Assembly (NCBI RefSeq): GCF_002238335.1
Contig: NZ_CP022347.1
Location: 372,001-436,000 of the forward strand
Reading direction: 5' to 3'
DNA: 64,000 bases
Source of the DNA: Campylobacter avium LMG 24591
GTDB taxonomy: Bacteria > Campylobacterota > Campylobacteria > Campylobacterales > Campylobacteraceae
The position numbers and the translations under genes were made by a program. Positions within the stretch are counted from its first letter, which is position 1, and every line of letters starts with the position of its first letter. Positions 38,823 through 47,845 of this stretch are shown piece after piece. The notes beneath the pieces were generated by a model, which had not been told where the DNA came from, made no database searches, and saw only the letters and a list, made by a program, of their open reading frames with translations.

Positions 38823-41078
38823 TCATCTCTTTAGTTTAAATACTTTTGCGTAAGGGCTATTGATTACCAACTCATATAGTTCTTTATCGTAATTGTTTAG
38901 GAAAAACATCTGCACAAAGGCACTTTCATACATGCTTTTATCCATGATTATAAATTGGGATGGCTGTATAAAAAACATATATAAATTTGAGCTTTTGTCA
39001 ATTTCTCTTATGTTATATCTTGCATTTTGTATGTCCGTAAGCTCTATGAAGCTGTTTATAAAGCCCTCTTCGTTGCCTATGATAACTCTTGTGAAATCAC
39101 TTGAGATTAATATTCCATTACTAAGCATTATATGCGAATTATTAGTTGATATAGCATAAGCAGAGGAAAAAAAGAAAGGAGAGTTAATCTCGCCATTTTT
39201 TAAGTCTATGTTAGAAAACGAAGCAACCGTTGAAAAAATTTGCGCCATGCGGTTTGGCATATAAATATACACGTCCCTGCTTTTTGCAGTTTTCATAGGA
39301 AAGCTTTTTTTTGAAAGCTGATTAAAAAATAAAAGCTCATTATTCTCGCCGTAATCACTCATCATGGCAGCTAAAATATCGCTAAAAGGGGTTTTGAAAT
39401 TTTGCTCTGTGTATTCTACGCTAAGTCTTGCCATGTTTGCTGCTGAAATTTGGTCTTTGCTTAAAACAAAGGAAGGGAAGAAATTATCTTTACCCAAGTG
39501 TTTACCACCATCTGCCAAGGTTTTAACATCAGAATAATACCTAATAGGATAGCCATAATCCCACCAAGCAATCACATAATCTTCTCTTTGTGCCATTTCT
39601 TTAAGAGAGTTTAAAATTTCAACCTCATTTTTCGCAAAAACAGTCGGTGCTTTATACTCATATATGTGCTTTAGTGCAAAAAATAAGGATATGAAAAGAA
39701 AGCTTGCGTTGAGTATGATTTTTAATTTATCCTTATCATTTAAAAAATACAAAATGAGTAGTATAAATACAAATAAGGTCCCAAGCTCGAATATAAAGGT
39801 ATTTTCAAAAATAAAAGCAAGGATAAAGCAGGCAAAAATGGCTATGAAGCTTAAAATTTTATATAGTTTTGCATCTTGATTGTTATACTTAAAATTCTTT
39901 AAAAAAGAACAGGCATAAAGGTAAAAATACCCAAAAGCAAGAGCCATAACAGGCACGGCATAAATAGTAAATCTAAGCCCACTTCTTAACGCTAAAAAAC
40001 CAAGAAAAAGCATGGGCAAAGCAAGCACAAAGCTTTTGTGTTCTTTAAGCAGCAAAACAAGCCCAAATAAAGATAGGATAAACACAAGCTCGCTAGCGCT
40101 AATTCTTTGCATAAAGACTGATATGTCTATATCTCCAACTTCTTGGATGGTTTGATTTACATTAAAATATGTAAAGCTTTGCAGGCTAGAACTTGCAACT
40201 GAGGACATGTCGCTTTTAAAGATATAAAATTCCAGCTGATAAAGTATAGGGTCAAGGCCTCCGCTAAGTAGCAAGAAAATGATTACCAAAATTCCTAAAA
40301 AGGCTATAAATTTAGGCTTAAAATGCTCATTTTTTAGAACAAAAAGAGCAAATAATATAGCTATTGCACAAAGTAAATAGTACCAAGCTAAGGATGATAT
40401 GGCTATTAGCATAAATATGCTTGCCATATAAACTATCTTATCTTTTCTATGATAGATAAGATTGTAAATGAAAAAAAGGCCGATTAAAGCCACTACAAGA
40501 GTGTATGCTGAGGCGTAATACCAAAGGTAAAATATTATAAAAACAGGAAGCAAGATTAAAGCTAGCAAATCTTGTTTTTTTATAATTCTTATCATAAAAT
40601 ATATCACAAAGCAAGGCAAGACTATAGCCAGCATGTCTGTGTCGTAATACCCAGCCATTGTTCTGTTGTAATAACTATTTGCCACGCTAGCAAGCAAGGC
40701 CGCTACCAAGCCACCAAAGCCAAGTTTGTATTCTCTAGCTATGAGTATAATCGGCACAACAAGCAAGGAAGAAAGAAAGACGCTCATATACAAAATGATA
40801 CTTTCAAAGCTAAATGGCAAAATTGTATAAAGCAAATAAGTAAGAGTTGATAAAGAGCTACCGTAGTAAGAAAGGTCATTTTCTTGATGAAATCCAGCTA
40901 TCATATCCCTTGCACCCTCTGCAAAGGCGTAGCCGTCGTTTGAGATGATCATTAATTCATCATTAAAGAAAAATTCCTCAAAAGATGAAGCCCAATAAAC
41001 CCAATAAAATCTGCACAACACGCTAAAAACATATGCTATTAATATAAATAAAAAGAGCTCTTTTCTCTTGCTTAACAT
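38823..41078 (-). CDS. pglB: Oligosaccharyltransferase PglB, enlarged form
   Basis: PglB transfers the heptasaccharide to Asn in D/E-X-N-X-S/T sequons in the periplasm. I start it at ATG 41078 (the codon before is TTG), giving 751 residues against about 713 in C. jejuni. Catalytic features are present: D48 in SNDGY, D146/D148 in GYYDTD, E313 in NQTIQEV, WWDYG at 505-509, and a DK/MI-type region near MDKSMYESAFVQMF. WWDYG lies about 48 residues later than in C. jejuni, because the span 386-469 holds three hydrophobic segments where C. jejuni has about one. The gene heads the leftward pgl operon with a TATAAT upstream. Confidence 0.94.
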   Translation of the reverse strand: MLSKRKELFLFILIAYVFSVLCRFYWVYWASSFEEFFFNDELMIISNDGYAFAEGARDMIAGFHQENDLSYYGSSLSTLTYLLYTILPFSFESIILYMSVFLSSLLVVPIILIAREYKLGFGGLVAALLASVANSYYNRTMAGYYDTDMLAIVLPCFVIYFMIRIIKKQDLLALILLPVFIIFYLWYYASAYTLVVALIGLFFIYNLIYHRKDKIVYMASIFMLIAISSLAWYYLLCAIAILFALFVLKNEHFKPKFIAFLGILVIIFLLLSGGLDPILYQLEFYIFKSDMSSVASSSLQSFTYFNVNQTIQEVGDIDISVFMQRISASELVFILSLFGLVLLLKEHKSFVLALPMLFLGFLALRSGLRFTIYAVPVMALAFGYFYLYACSFLKNFKYNNQDAKLYKILSFIAIFACFILAFIFENTFIFELGTLFVFILLILYFLNDKDKLKIILNASFLFISLFFALKHIYEYKAPTVFAKNEVEILNSLKEMAQREDYVIAWWDYGYPIRYYSDVKTLADGGKHLGKDNFFPSFVLSKDQISAANMARLSVEYTEQNFKTPFSDILAAMMSDYGENNELLFFNQLSKKSFPMKTAKSRDVYIYMPNRMAQIFSTVASFSNIDLKNGEINSPFFFSSAYAISTNNSHIMLSNGILISSDFTRVIIGNEEGFINSFIELTDIQNARYNIREIDKSSNLYMFFIQPSQFIIMDKSMYESAFVQMFFLNNYDKELYELVINSPYAKVFKLKR

Positions 41079-41101
41079 CAACTTCCTTTTGTAAAAATTT
41101 C

Positions 41102-41107
41102 ATTATA
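41102..41107 (-). promoter_or_regulatory. -10 box (TATAAT) of the pglBACDEF operon
   Basis: TATAAT read leftward lies 24 bases before the pglB ATG, with AAGGAAG as ribosome-binding site. After inversion the pglB block needs its own promoter, and this is the obvious candidate. Confidence 0.65.
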
Positions 41108-41298
41108 ACCTAAAAAAATATATTGATAGTTAAGTGCTGGTAAAATGCAAGTAAGAATTAGAGTGGTTTAAGCTGTTGGCTTTGGGAAGGTATTTTTAAT
41201 TATACTGTGGATTTTTTGTACTATTTTAGCGGTGATTGCACACTCAAACCAAAAGCCAATAAAAACATAAAGAAATACTAGAGGAAATAATAAATTCT

Positions 41299-41317
41299 TG
41301 GCTAGTTTAACTAGCCA
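41299..41317 (-). terminator. Hairpin terminator after pyk
   Basis: TGGCTAG and CTAGCCA form a perfect 7-bp stem with a TTAAA loop directly after the pyk stop codon, followed leftward by a moderately T-rich AGAATTTATTATTT. Confidence 0.6.
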
Positions 41318-42763
41318 TTATGAGTTTAGGTAGTACTGTGTTTGCTCTTTTTTAAGAATTCTTATAAGATTAGAACTTCCTTCTATGCCTGTTGGAAAGC
41401 CAGCGGTTAGTATATAGGTCTCATCTAAATTTATAAGCCCTTGTTTGTTAGCCTCTTTTATGGAGCTTGTTATAAGCCCTGTTAGCTCGTCTGATTTATC
41501 TACTAAAACCAAAGGTTCGACACCCCAAACTATGCTTAGCATATTTAGAATTTTTTCTGAATGCGCTATGGCTATAATCCTAGTATCTGGCCTATACCTA
41601 GCCATTTTCATGGCTGATTTGCCGCTACTTGTAAGAGCTAGGATAGCATTAGCACTTAAATCCTTTGCTAGATAGGCACTTGAGTGCATTATTTTATCGG
41701 TATCATCGCAGAGTTGAAAATGATCAAATTTATTATAAGGATAATGCTTTTCGGTTTCTATGATGGTCTTAGACATCACCTCAACAGCATTCACAGGGTC
41801 TATTCCCACCGCACTTTCCTCACTTAGCATAACCGCGTCAGTGCCGTCCATAACAGCATTTGCCACATCTGAAATTTCAGCTCTTGTGGCATTTAGGTTT
41901 TTAGCTAGAGAAAAAAGCATTTGCGTAGCGGTTATAACGGGCTTGCTTGCAAAATTTGCCTTTCTTATAATCTCTTTTTGTATGTTTGGCACCTTATAGT
42001 AAGGCACTTCTATGCCTAAATCCCCGCGAGCCACCATAATGCCGTCGCTAGAGTAGATTATATCATCAATATTTTCAACAGCATCGAATTTTTCTATCTT
42101 AGCAAAGATTGCTATCTTGGCATTATGCTCTGCCAAGATATTTTTAACCTCGTCTATATCATGCGCGTTTTGCACAAAGGAAATAGCTAGAAAATCCACG
42201 TTATTTTGTATGCCCCAAAGTAAGTCTTTTTTATCCTTTTGGGTGATGACGTCTATATTTATGCGGGTGTTTGGGAAATTTATACCCTTGTTTGAGCTTA
42301 AAAAGCCGTCATTTTCCACTATGGTTTGCACCAAATTATCGCTAGCTTCAACAACTCTAGCCCTTATGCTTCCGTCATAAAGATATATGTACTCATCTTT
42401 TTTTAGCATGGCTAGAATTTCAGGATGATTAATGCTTAGTTTATAGTGATTTTGCGCTACTTTTTCCCCTAAAATAGCCTCTTTATGAAAGTCAAGCCTA
42501 TCATTTGCTTTTAGTTCAAATGCTTCTTTAAGCTCCAAAGTCCTTATCTTAGGCCCGCTTATATCTTGCAAAATTCCAACTCTAGTATTTAACTCCTTTG
42601 AAACCTTCCTAATCTTGTCTAAATTCTGCTTATGATACTCGTGGCTTCCGTGAGAGAAATTTAGCCTAAAGACATTTACGCCTTTAATTATCATTTGTTT
42701 TAGGGTTTCTTCTTTTTCGCTAGCTGGACCTACTGTTGCTACTATCTTTGTTTTCTTAAGCAT
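41318..42763 (-). CDS. pyk: Pyruvate kinase
   Basis: Pyruvate kinase converts phosphoenolpyruvate and ADP to pyruvate and ATP. The 481-residue protein begins KKTKIVATVGPAS, and has NFSHGSHEYH, the metal-binding KIEKFDAVENID, the active-site signature around MVARGDLGIEVP, and TATQMLFS. The C-terminal domain is the usual allosteric one. As in C. jejuni it lies next to mqo; Campylobacter generally lacks phosphofructokinase, so its role is in lower glycolysis and gluconeogenic balance (established knowledge). Confidence 0.96.
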   Translation of the reverse strand: MLKKTKIVATVGPASEKEETLKQMIIKGVNVFRLNFSHGSHEYHKQNLDKIRKVSKELNTRVGILQDISGPKIRTLELKEAFELKANDRLDFHKEAILGEKVAQNHYKLSINHPEILAMLKKDEYIYLYDGSIRARVVEASDNLVQTIVENDGFLSSNKGINFPNTRINIDVITQKDKKDLLWGIQNNVDFLAISFVQNAHDIDEVKNILAEHNAKIAIFAKIEKFDAVENIDDIIYSSDGIMVARGDLGIEVPYYKVPNIQKEIIRKANFASKPVITATQMLFSLAKNLNATRAEISDVANAVMDGTDAVMLSEESAVGIDPVNAVEVMSKTIIETEKHYPYNKFDHFQLCDDTDKIMHSSAYLAKDLSANAILALTSSGKSAMKMARYRPDTRIIAIAHSEKILNMLSIVWGVEPLVLVDKSDELTGLITSSIKEANKQGLINLDETYILTAGFPTGIEGSSNLIRILKKEQTQYYLNS

Positions 42764-42798
42764 TTATATCCTTTTTTGCGTATTGCTTCATGGAAATT

Positions 42799-44136
42799 CT
42801 AAGCAAAATCGCTATTAAATTTATCCTCATCAAATTTAGCGCCCAAATACTCACAAACGCTTTGTGCATCTTTTTTGGCATTGCCAAGGCAAGAAGTAGC
42901 ACCAGGGCTTGGAGTCATATTAAAAATCGCTCCTTTTACATCTGTGATACTAGCTTCTCCTAGCATTAATTCGCCCCTTGTTTTGTCTATAACTTGAGGC
43001 CTAACCCCGCCAAAACCTTCGGCATATTCTATTTCACTTGCTTTTATGCTAGGCACTATCTTTTTTATACTCTTTGCAAAAAGTCTTTTATTTATTAGAG
43101 GAAGCTCATACAAATAGTTTGAAAAGATATACATACCAACGGTTTTATCCTTTAGCATGCCAAGAGTTATCTTAGCTACCTTAGCGTCAAATTTAAGGGT
43201 TTCAAAAAACTCCCACATAGACTTTAAGCCGTGATATCTCTCAAGCTTTGGTATAACAAGAGCGGTTGGCCCAAAGCGAGTATTCATATCAGCCATTAAA
43301 TCAGGATCTCCATGCAAGGCAGCAAAAGGAAGCTTAGGATTTTGCACCGTATAAACCTTGCCATTTAAAAGTTTTTGCTTGGTTAGATAAAAGCTACCTG
43401 CCACAGGCCAGCAAGACTTATCTAAACCAACGCCCATTCTGTGAGCTAAAAACAAAGAATGCGCTCCAGCATTTACAACAACGGCCTTTGAGTGATATTT
43501 TGCACCTGATTTTGTATTTATAACAAAATGTCCGTCTTTTTGCTCTATCTTAATAACTTCTTGATTAAATTCAACAAAGGTATTTTTATCCTCTTTTAAA
43601 GCATTATCCACCAAGCTTTGAGCCATTTTGCCAAAGTCTATGGTGGTGTAACTATCGCCTTGCAAGGCACCCATAGCCACTATGCTTTCTTTTCTATCTC
43701 CTTTTGAATTTTCAGCTAAAACAACCCTTGGTTCTAGCTCTTTTACCTTTTGCTTGTCAAAAAATTTCACATAAGGATATAATTCTTTAAATTCTTCGTA
43801 TCTGTTTTTAAGATACTTGCACTCCTCATCCCCAACAGCTAAGACCATTTTTTGATGAGAAAAAACAAAGGGCTTGCCCTCTTGTTTGGAGGCGTATTTT
43901 GCCACCATATCGGCATTTACCTTAACTTTTCTAGCCTTTTCTATAGTGTAATTTGTTTCTATGTCTCCGCAATGTATAGTCTGTGAGTTGCTAGTAGCCC
44001 TGCTATTAAGCGTAGCTATAGAATCATACTTTTCTATCAATGCTATATTTTTTATATCAGTGTATCTAGCAAGCTCGTAAAATAAAGCCGCACCCGAAAT
44101 TCCAGCACCAACTACCACTACATCAAATTCTTTCAT
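42799..44136 (-). CDS. mqo: Malate:quinone oxidoreductase Mqo
   Basis: Mqo is a membrane-associated FAD enzyme that oxidises malate to oxaloacetate and passes electrons to menaquinone in the TCA cycle. The 445-residue protein has the N-terminal dinucleotide-binding VVVGAGISGAALFYELA, the RATSNSQTIHCGDIET segment, and a C-terminal GFGGVRPQVID and SPGATSC region of the FAD domain. It shares family features with L-2-hydroxyglutarate oxidases, but C. jejuni context (mqo beside pyk) favours Mqo. It lies 35 bases upstream of pyk and 14 downstream of coaX. Confidence 0.88.
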   Translation of the reverse strand: MKEFDVVVVGAGISGAALFYELARYTDIKNIALIEKYDSIATLNSRATSNSQTIHCGDIETNYTIEKARKVKVNADMVAKYASKQEGKPFVFSHQKMVLAVGDEECKYLKNRYEEFKELYPYVKFFDKQKVKELEPRVVLAENSKGDRKESIVAMGALQGDSYTTIDFGKMAQSLVDNALKEDKNTFVEFNQEVIKIEQKDGHFVINTKSGAKYHSKAVVVNAGAHSLFLAHRMGVGLDKSCWPVAGSFYLTKQKLLNGKVYTVQNPKLPFAALHGDPDLMADMNTRFGPTALVIPKLERYHGLKSMWEFFETLKFDAKVAKITLGMLKDKTVGMYIFSNYLYELPLINKRLFAKSIKKIVPSIKASEIEYAEGFGGVRPQVIDKTRGELMLGEASITDVKGAIFNMTPSPGATSCLGNAKKDAQSVCEYLGAKFDEDKFNSDFA

Positions 44137-44150
44137 TTTCCTTCCTTTTT

Positions 44151-44789
44151 TTATTTTTTATCAAACAACAAATGAGAATTTTCCTCTATTATCTTTTTCA
44201 TACCTCTAAAAACTAATAATTTATCATATATAGCCTTGTCGAAAAAATTGGCTAAAAACTGCCCATCGCCACCGGTGAAATATAATTTCTTGCCATAAGC
44301 AGCATCTTTTATCAATAAATATATGCTTTTAAAGACACCATAGCTTAAGGCATCAACAGTTCTTTGAGGAAAGGCATCTAGGCTTATTTGAGTATTAAAT
44401 TCACACTTAAGTCTTGAAGAAATCTTTGTGTAAGCGTCTCTATAGCTTACTATGCCGGGCAAGATAAATCCTCCAAGATGCATGTAGTTAGACACTATAT
44501 CAACAGTAATTGCACTTCCAGCGTCCACAACAACGCCATCTTCTATGGTATAACAAGCAGCTATCCTATCAACCCCAAGACCGCAGTAAATAGTGTCAAA
44601 TCTAAAATAAGGCTCTAAATTTATGAAATTTTCTTTCTCTCTTAAAATACTTTTCATATTGTCATTAACATTTATGTAAAATACTTTTTCATCATTGTTG
44701 TATTCCACAAATTCATCAATACTTAATGAAAAATATTTGCTATCGTCCAAAAAATTGGCGTTAGAATTTCCTATATCGCACAAAAGCAT
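44151..44789 (-). CDS. coaX: Type III pantothenate kinase CoaX
   Basis: CoaX phosphorylates pantothenate in the first step of coenzyme A synthesis. The 212-residue protein is slightly short for the family. It has the ASKHA-fold motifs LLCDIGNSNANF (phosphate 1), GLGVDRIAACY (the GxDR pantothenate motif), VVDAGSAITVDIV and GGFILPG. FTGGDG near residue 177 is the adenosine-side motif. It sits between the BamB-like gene and mqo, all leftward. Confidence 0.92.
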   Translation of the reverse strand: MLLCDIGNSNANFLDDSKYFSLSIDEFVEYNNDEKVFYINVNDNMKSILREKENFINLEPYFRFDTIYCGLGVDRIAACYTIEDGVVVDAGSAITVDIVSNYMHLGGFILPGIVSYRDAYTKISSRLKCEFNTQISLDAFPQRTVDALSYGVFKSIYLLIKDAAYGKKLYFTGGDGQFLANFFDKAIYDKLLVFRGMKKIIEENSHLLFDKK

Positions 44790-44815
44790 CTTTCCGCAAA
44801 ACCTTATAAAAGTAA

Positions 44816-45814
44816 TTAAATTAAATTTAATATTTTATTAGAGTAGTAGAATTTATCATCTTGCATAAAGGCATTGCTGTCTTTAGCTCCACTCACTCTA
44901 TAAATCTTAAATTCTTGCAAATTTAAATCACTTTTTATTAAATAACCTGTTTTTTCAAAGACATATAAATGATCTTTAAAAATATTGATTTCATTATAGA
45001 TAGCAAACTTAAATTTTTTCTCAAAAAGTTTATTTAAATGTAAATCTGTTTTTATAATGTTACCATTCTTAGCAAATATAAAAATATTATCCTTGTAAAC
45101 GGCTATATTACGGATTTCTTCGCCTAGCGAGAAAGTTCTACCCTCATCCACTACGACAACTCTATTGCTGCTAGCAACTATCATTTTATTATCTTTTATT
45201 TCTAGATATATTATGTTATTAAAAAATTCATCCCTACTTATGATGAAGCTTCTTATGATTTTTTGCGTTTGCGTATCAAAGACATTTAGTTTGCCATCTA
45301 GACTAGGAAAGATAATCATATTTGTTAAAAAAACAGGGCTTGCAACACGCATATCTTGTGCTGGTGCGGGTGCTAAAAGTTGCTGAAATTTAATGCCTAG
45401 GCTTCTATTGGCTAGTACAATGCTATTATTTGCCAAAATCAAAGCCAAATCATCTCCTTGCAAAGCCACGCTTAAAACAGCAGCGTCAAATTTATGCGAG
45501 TAAAGCTCATCCCCATCGGCATTTACTATCTTTAGCAAACCGAAATTATCAGCTATTACAAATTCATCAGCCTCATATTTTAGTATGCTAAATTCTTTTT
45601 CTAATTTAAAATTTTCTATAAGTCCTTGCTTGGATAAAATTTGTCCATTATTAAGCACGGCAAATTCATCGCTTGAGCTGTTAATCTGCGATTTTAATCT
45701 ACTATCATAACTTAATTTATCTTCTATTTTATCCGGCTCAAAATACTGTTTTTTTGTCCCGCAAGCACTAAATAAAACAAGTGCTAAGGCGGCGAAAATT
45801 ACATTTTTCATCAT
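44816..45814 (-). CDS. Lipoprotein with BamB-like beta-propeller repeats
   Basis: This 332-residue protein starts with a lipoprotein signal (lipobox FSAC near residue 18). The body consists of repeated short beta-blade units: FVIADNFGLLKIVNADGDEL, ASPVFLTNMIIFPSLDGKL then NVFDTQTQKII, and IFIFAKNGNIIKTDL. The NVFDTQTQK unit resembles PQQ-type repeats of BamB. The gene overlaps the next upstream gene by 4 bases; that gene resembles YfgM, and yfgM-bamB is also a gene pair in E. coli. A role in outer-membrane protein assembly is an inference from this pairing. Confidence 0.7.
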   Translation of the reverse strand: MMKNVIFAALALVLFSACGTKKQYFEPDKIEDKLSYDSRLKSQINSSSDEFAVLNNGQILSKQGLIENFKLEKEFSILKYEADEFVIADNFGLLKIVNADGDELYSHKFDAAVLSVALQGDDLALILANNSIVLANRSLGIKFQQLLAPAPAQDMRVASPVFLTNMIIFPSLDGKLNVFDTQTQKIIRSFIISRDEFFNNIIYLEIKDNKMIVASSNRVVVVDEGRTFSLGEEIRNIAVYKDNIFIFAKNGNIIKTDLHLNKLFEKKFKFAIYNEINIFKDHLYVFEKTGYLIKSDLNLQEFKIYRVSGAKDSNAFMQDDKFYYSNKILNLI

Positions 45815-46356
45815 TGTTTTCCGTGATAGTGCTTGAAGTTATCAGCTAGTTGTTTGATTTCTGAAAGATTTGGAATTTTATCTAAAATCACCCTTGCTTC
45901 CTCTATCTTGTCTTGCTTTAACAAGTCATAGGCTTGTAAAAGTTTATTATAATCTCCTAGCAAATTTGAATTTGACCCGCTTAAAAGCTCTTTTACCAAG
46001 GGGTCTAACTTTAGGTCTTGAAGTTTTTTGCTAAGCTCATCAAAACTCATATCATTTCTATTAAGTAGATAAATGGCGTATAAATTTGGATTTTTTTCTT
46101 TTAAAAGCTCTTCTTTCGTGCTGTTTTGTTCTTTCATAAGCGATATTAAGAGTTCGTTGTTTTCTTTTATTCTATTTTCGTTTAGGCTTGAATCTACGGA
46201 TATGTATATAAAATATGCTATGAGTAGCACCAGCACAGCAAGGATTATGTATTTGTATTTCTTAAAAAACCTCTCGCCTTTTATAAAGTTTTCAATCATC
46301 TTTTCCTGCGCGCTTAAGTTATTTTTAATCGACTGTAAATCATCTTTTAAAGCCAC
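45811..46356 (-). CDS. Membrane-anchored TPR-like protein (YfgM-like)
   Basis: This 181-residue protein has a basic cytoplasmic N terminus, one membrane span (about residues 35-53, YIILAVLVLLIAYFIYISV), and a periplasmic helical domain with repeated helix pairs ending LLKQDKIEEARVILDKIPNL, typical of the TPR-like fold of YfgM. YfgM is an ancillary SecYEG-associated periplasmic protein in E. coli. It overlaps the BamB-like lipoprotein gene. I recognise no catalytic residues, and similarity is by architecture rather than clear sequence identity. Confidence 0.65.
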   Translation of the reverse strand: MALKDDLQSIKNNLSAQEKMIENFIKGERFFKKYKYIILAVLVLLIAYFIYISVDSSLNENRIKENNELLISLMKEQNSTKEELLKEKNPNLYAIYLLNRNDMSFDELSKKLQDLKLDPLVKELLSGSNSNLLGDYNKLLQAYDLLKQDKIEEARVILDKIPNLSEIKQLADNFKHYHGKQ

Positions 46357-46463
46357 TTTACATCCTTTTCATATAAAATTAACTCAAAATTGTATCATTA
46401 AAAAATTACAAAATAAGAAAAATTTTATTTTGTTTTTATGTGGAATTATAAACTATATTTTGA

Positions 46464-46469
46464 TATAAT
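46464..46469 (+). promoter_or_regulatory. -10 box (TATAAT) of the gatC-cvpA-fur operon
   Basis: TATAAT preceded by TG, giving an extended-type -10, lies 35 bases before the gatC ATG in the divergent gap with the YfgM-like gene. Confidence 0.65.
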
Positions 46470-46504
46470 CACAGATAGTTCATTTTTTAAAGGTTTTTTG
46501 TAGT

Positions 46505-46792
46505 ATGAACATAGACGATAAGTTATTAAATAAGCTAGAAAAACTTAGTGCCCTTAGGATATCCGATGATAAAAGGGAAGAGACCATGTCAAATTTAAGC
46601 GAGATAGTTAGCTTTGTGGAGAATTTAAACGAGCTTGATTTAAGTGCCTTTGAAGCCACTGTTAGCACTATAGATGCTTGCACTCCTTTTAGAGAGGATC
46701 TTAGCAAACAAAGCGATGTGATAGACTGTGTTTTAAAGCACGCTCCTTCGCATGATGAAAGCTTTTTTTTGGTTCCAAAAGTTATAGAGTGA
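46505..46792 (+). CDS. gatC: Asp-tRNA(Asn)/Glu-tRNA(Gln) amidotransferase subunit C
   Basis: GatC stabilises the GatAB complex that converts misacylated Glu-tRNA(Gln) and Asp-tRNA(Asn) to the correct forms. The 95-residue protein has the family pattern LNKLEKLSALRISD, an IVSFVENLNELDLS helix, then the Pro-containing CTPFRED linker and C-terminal HAPSHDESFFLVPKVIE. The gatA and gatB genes are not in this window, as expected for Campylobacter where the subunits are scattered. Confidence 0.9.
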   Translation: MNIDDKLLNKLEKLSALRISDDKREETMSNLSEIVSFVENLNELDLSAFEATVSTIDACTPFREDLSKQSDVIDCVLKHAPSHDESFFLVPKVIE

Positions 46793-46801
46793 GGGTGTGG
46801 T

Positions 46802-47353
46802 TTGTTACTTGGTTTTTCTTGGTTTGATATTGTAATTTTGGCTTTAACTTTTTTGATAGCTATTAGAGGGATTATAAACGGCTTTATTAGGGAGTTATTC
46901 GGGCTCATAGGCATAGTAGGCGGCGTGATAATAGCTTCTAGATACTTTTCTGTGCTTGGCGAGTTTATAAATACTCACATTTATCATATCTCTAATGAAG
47001 ACCTATTAAAATTTGTCGCTTTTATATCTATGGTTATCATTATATGGGTTTTTTGTTTGTTTTTGGCTGCTATTTTTTCAAAGCTTATCAAATTAAGCGG
47101 CTTAGGCTTTTTAAACCGCTTGTTAGGCTTTTTATTTAGCGGAGCTAAGATATTTTTAATATTTTCAATACTTGTTTTTTGTATAAATAAAATTAGCTTT
47201 TTAAGTGCAAGTATAAAACCTATGGTGCAGGACAGCAAGGTTTTTGCAAGTTTAGAAAAATTCGGTGCTTTTATTATGAACGATGAGCGAGTTCAAGACG
47301 GCATAGAAGCTGTTGAAAAAGGCATTAGCGAAGTGAATCAAAGCATACAATAA
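46802..47353 (+). CDS. cvpA: CvpA family membrane protein
   Basis: This 183-residue protein of the CvpA (colicin V production) family has four membrane spans and the conserved N-terminal LLGFSWFDIVILALTFLIAI and INGFIRELFGLIGIVGG segments. The start is TTG at 46802, 9 bases after gatC; no in-frame ATG is available near the N terminus. CvpA proteins are linked to envelope homeostasis in other bacteria, but the molecular role is not settled. It is co-transcribed with gatC and fur. Confidence 0.85.
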   Translation: MLLGFSWFDIVILALTFLIAIRGIINGFIRELFGLIGIVGGVIIASRYFSVLGEFINTHIYHISNEDLLKFVAFISMVIIIWVFCLFLAAIFSKLIKLSGLGFLNRLLGFLFSGAKIFLIFSILVFCINKISFLSASIKPMVQDSKVFASLEKFGAFIMNDERVQDGIEAVEKGISEVNQSIQ

Positions 47354-47371
47354 TTAAAAGGAGTAGTTTTT

Positions 47372-47845
47372 ATGTTTATAGAAAATGTAGAGTATGAGAC
47401 ACTGCTGGATAGATTTAAAAAAATTTTAAAAGAAAGCGGACTTAAGTATACAAGACAAAGAGAAGTTGTGCTTAAAACCTTATACCACAGCGATATGCAC
47501 TACACTCCAGAGGCTTTATATGTGAAAATTAAAACTGATGAGCCGGATTTAAATATCGGCATAGCAACTGTTTATAGAACTTTGAATTTGTTAGAAGAAT
47601 CAGAAATGGTTACTTCCATTTCCTTTGGTATAGCTGGTAAGAAATTTGAGCTTGCTACTAAGCCACATCACGATCACTTAATTTGCAAAAATTGCGGTAC
47701 TATAGTTGAGTTTGAAAATCCTATCATAGAAAGACAACAAGCCTTGATTGCTAAGGAGTATAAATTTAAGCTAACAGGACATTTGATGCAACTATACGGT
47801 CTTTGCTCTGAGTGTAATAAATTGGATTTAAAGGTAAAAATATAA
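47372..47845 (+). CDS. fur: Ferric uptake regulator Fur
   Basis: Fur is the iron-responsive repressor of iron uptake genes; C. jejuni Fur also acts in the apo form. The 157-residue protein has an N-terminal winged helix ([29 protein letters not shown]) and a C-terminal metal-binding domain with [13 protein letters not shown] and LCSEC, giving two CxxC pairs for structural zinc. The extended N terminus is a feature of epsilonproteobacterial Fur. It follows cvpA with a good AAAGGAG and abuts lysS. I see no clear Fur box in the upstream gap. Confidence 0.95.
   Translation: MFIENVEYETLLDRFKKILKESGLKYTRQREVVLKTLYHSDMHYTPEALYVKIKTDEPDLNIGIATVYRTLNLLEESEMVTSISFGIAGKKFELATKPHHDHLICKNCGTIVEFENPIIERQQALIAKEYKFKLTGHLMQLYGLCSECNKLDLKVKI

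Larger units (their letters stand above)
41082..41317. other. Largest intergenic gap, between divergent-in-origin pglB and pyk
   Basis: This 236-base gap lies upstream of pglB and downstream of pyk. It contains the pglB promoter at its left end and the pyk terminator at its right end. The middle (41172-41270, plus strand) holds an open frame without a start codon that would encode a hydrophobic peptide ending in a polar tail; it may be a gene remnant. An imperfect inverted repeat (TTGGCTTTGGG near 41176 and CCAAAAGCCAA near 41249) flanks this part. Confidence 0.5.

Noticed and set aside
41501-41530. GGTTCGACACC resembling a tRNA T-loop
   Set aside because: It lies inside the pyk coding sequence and no acceptor or anticodon stem surrounds it. 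No tRNA was found in the window.
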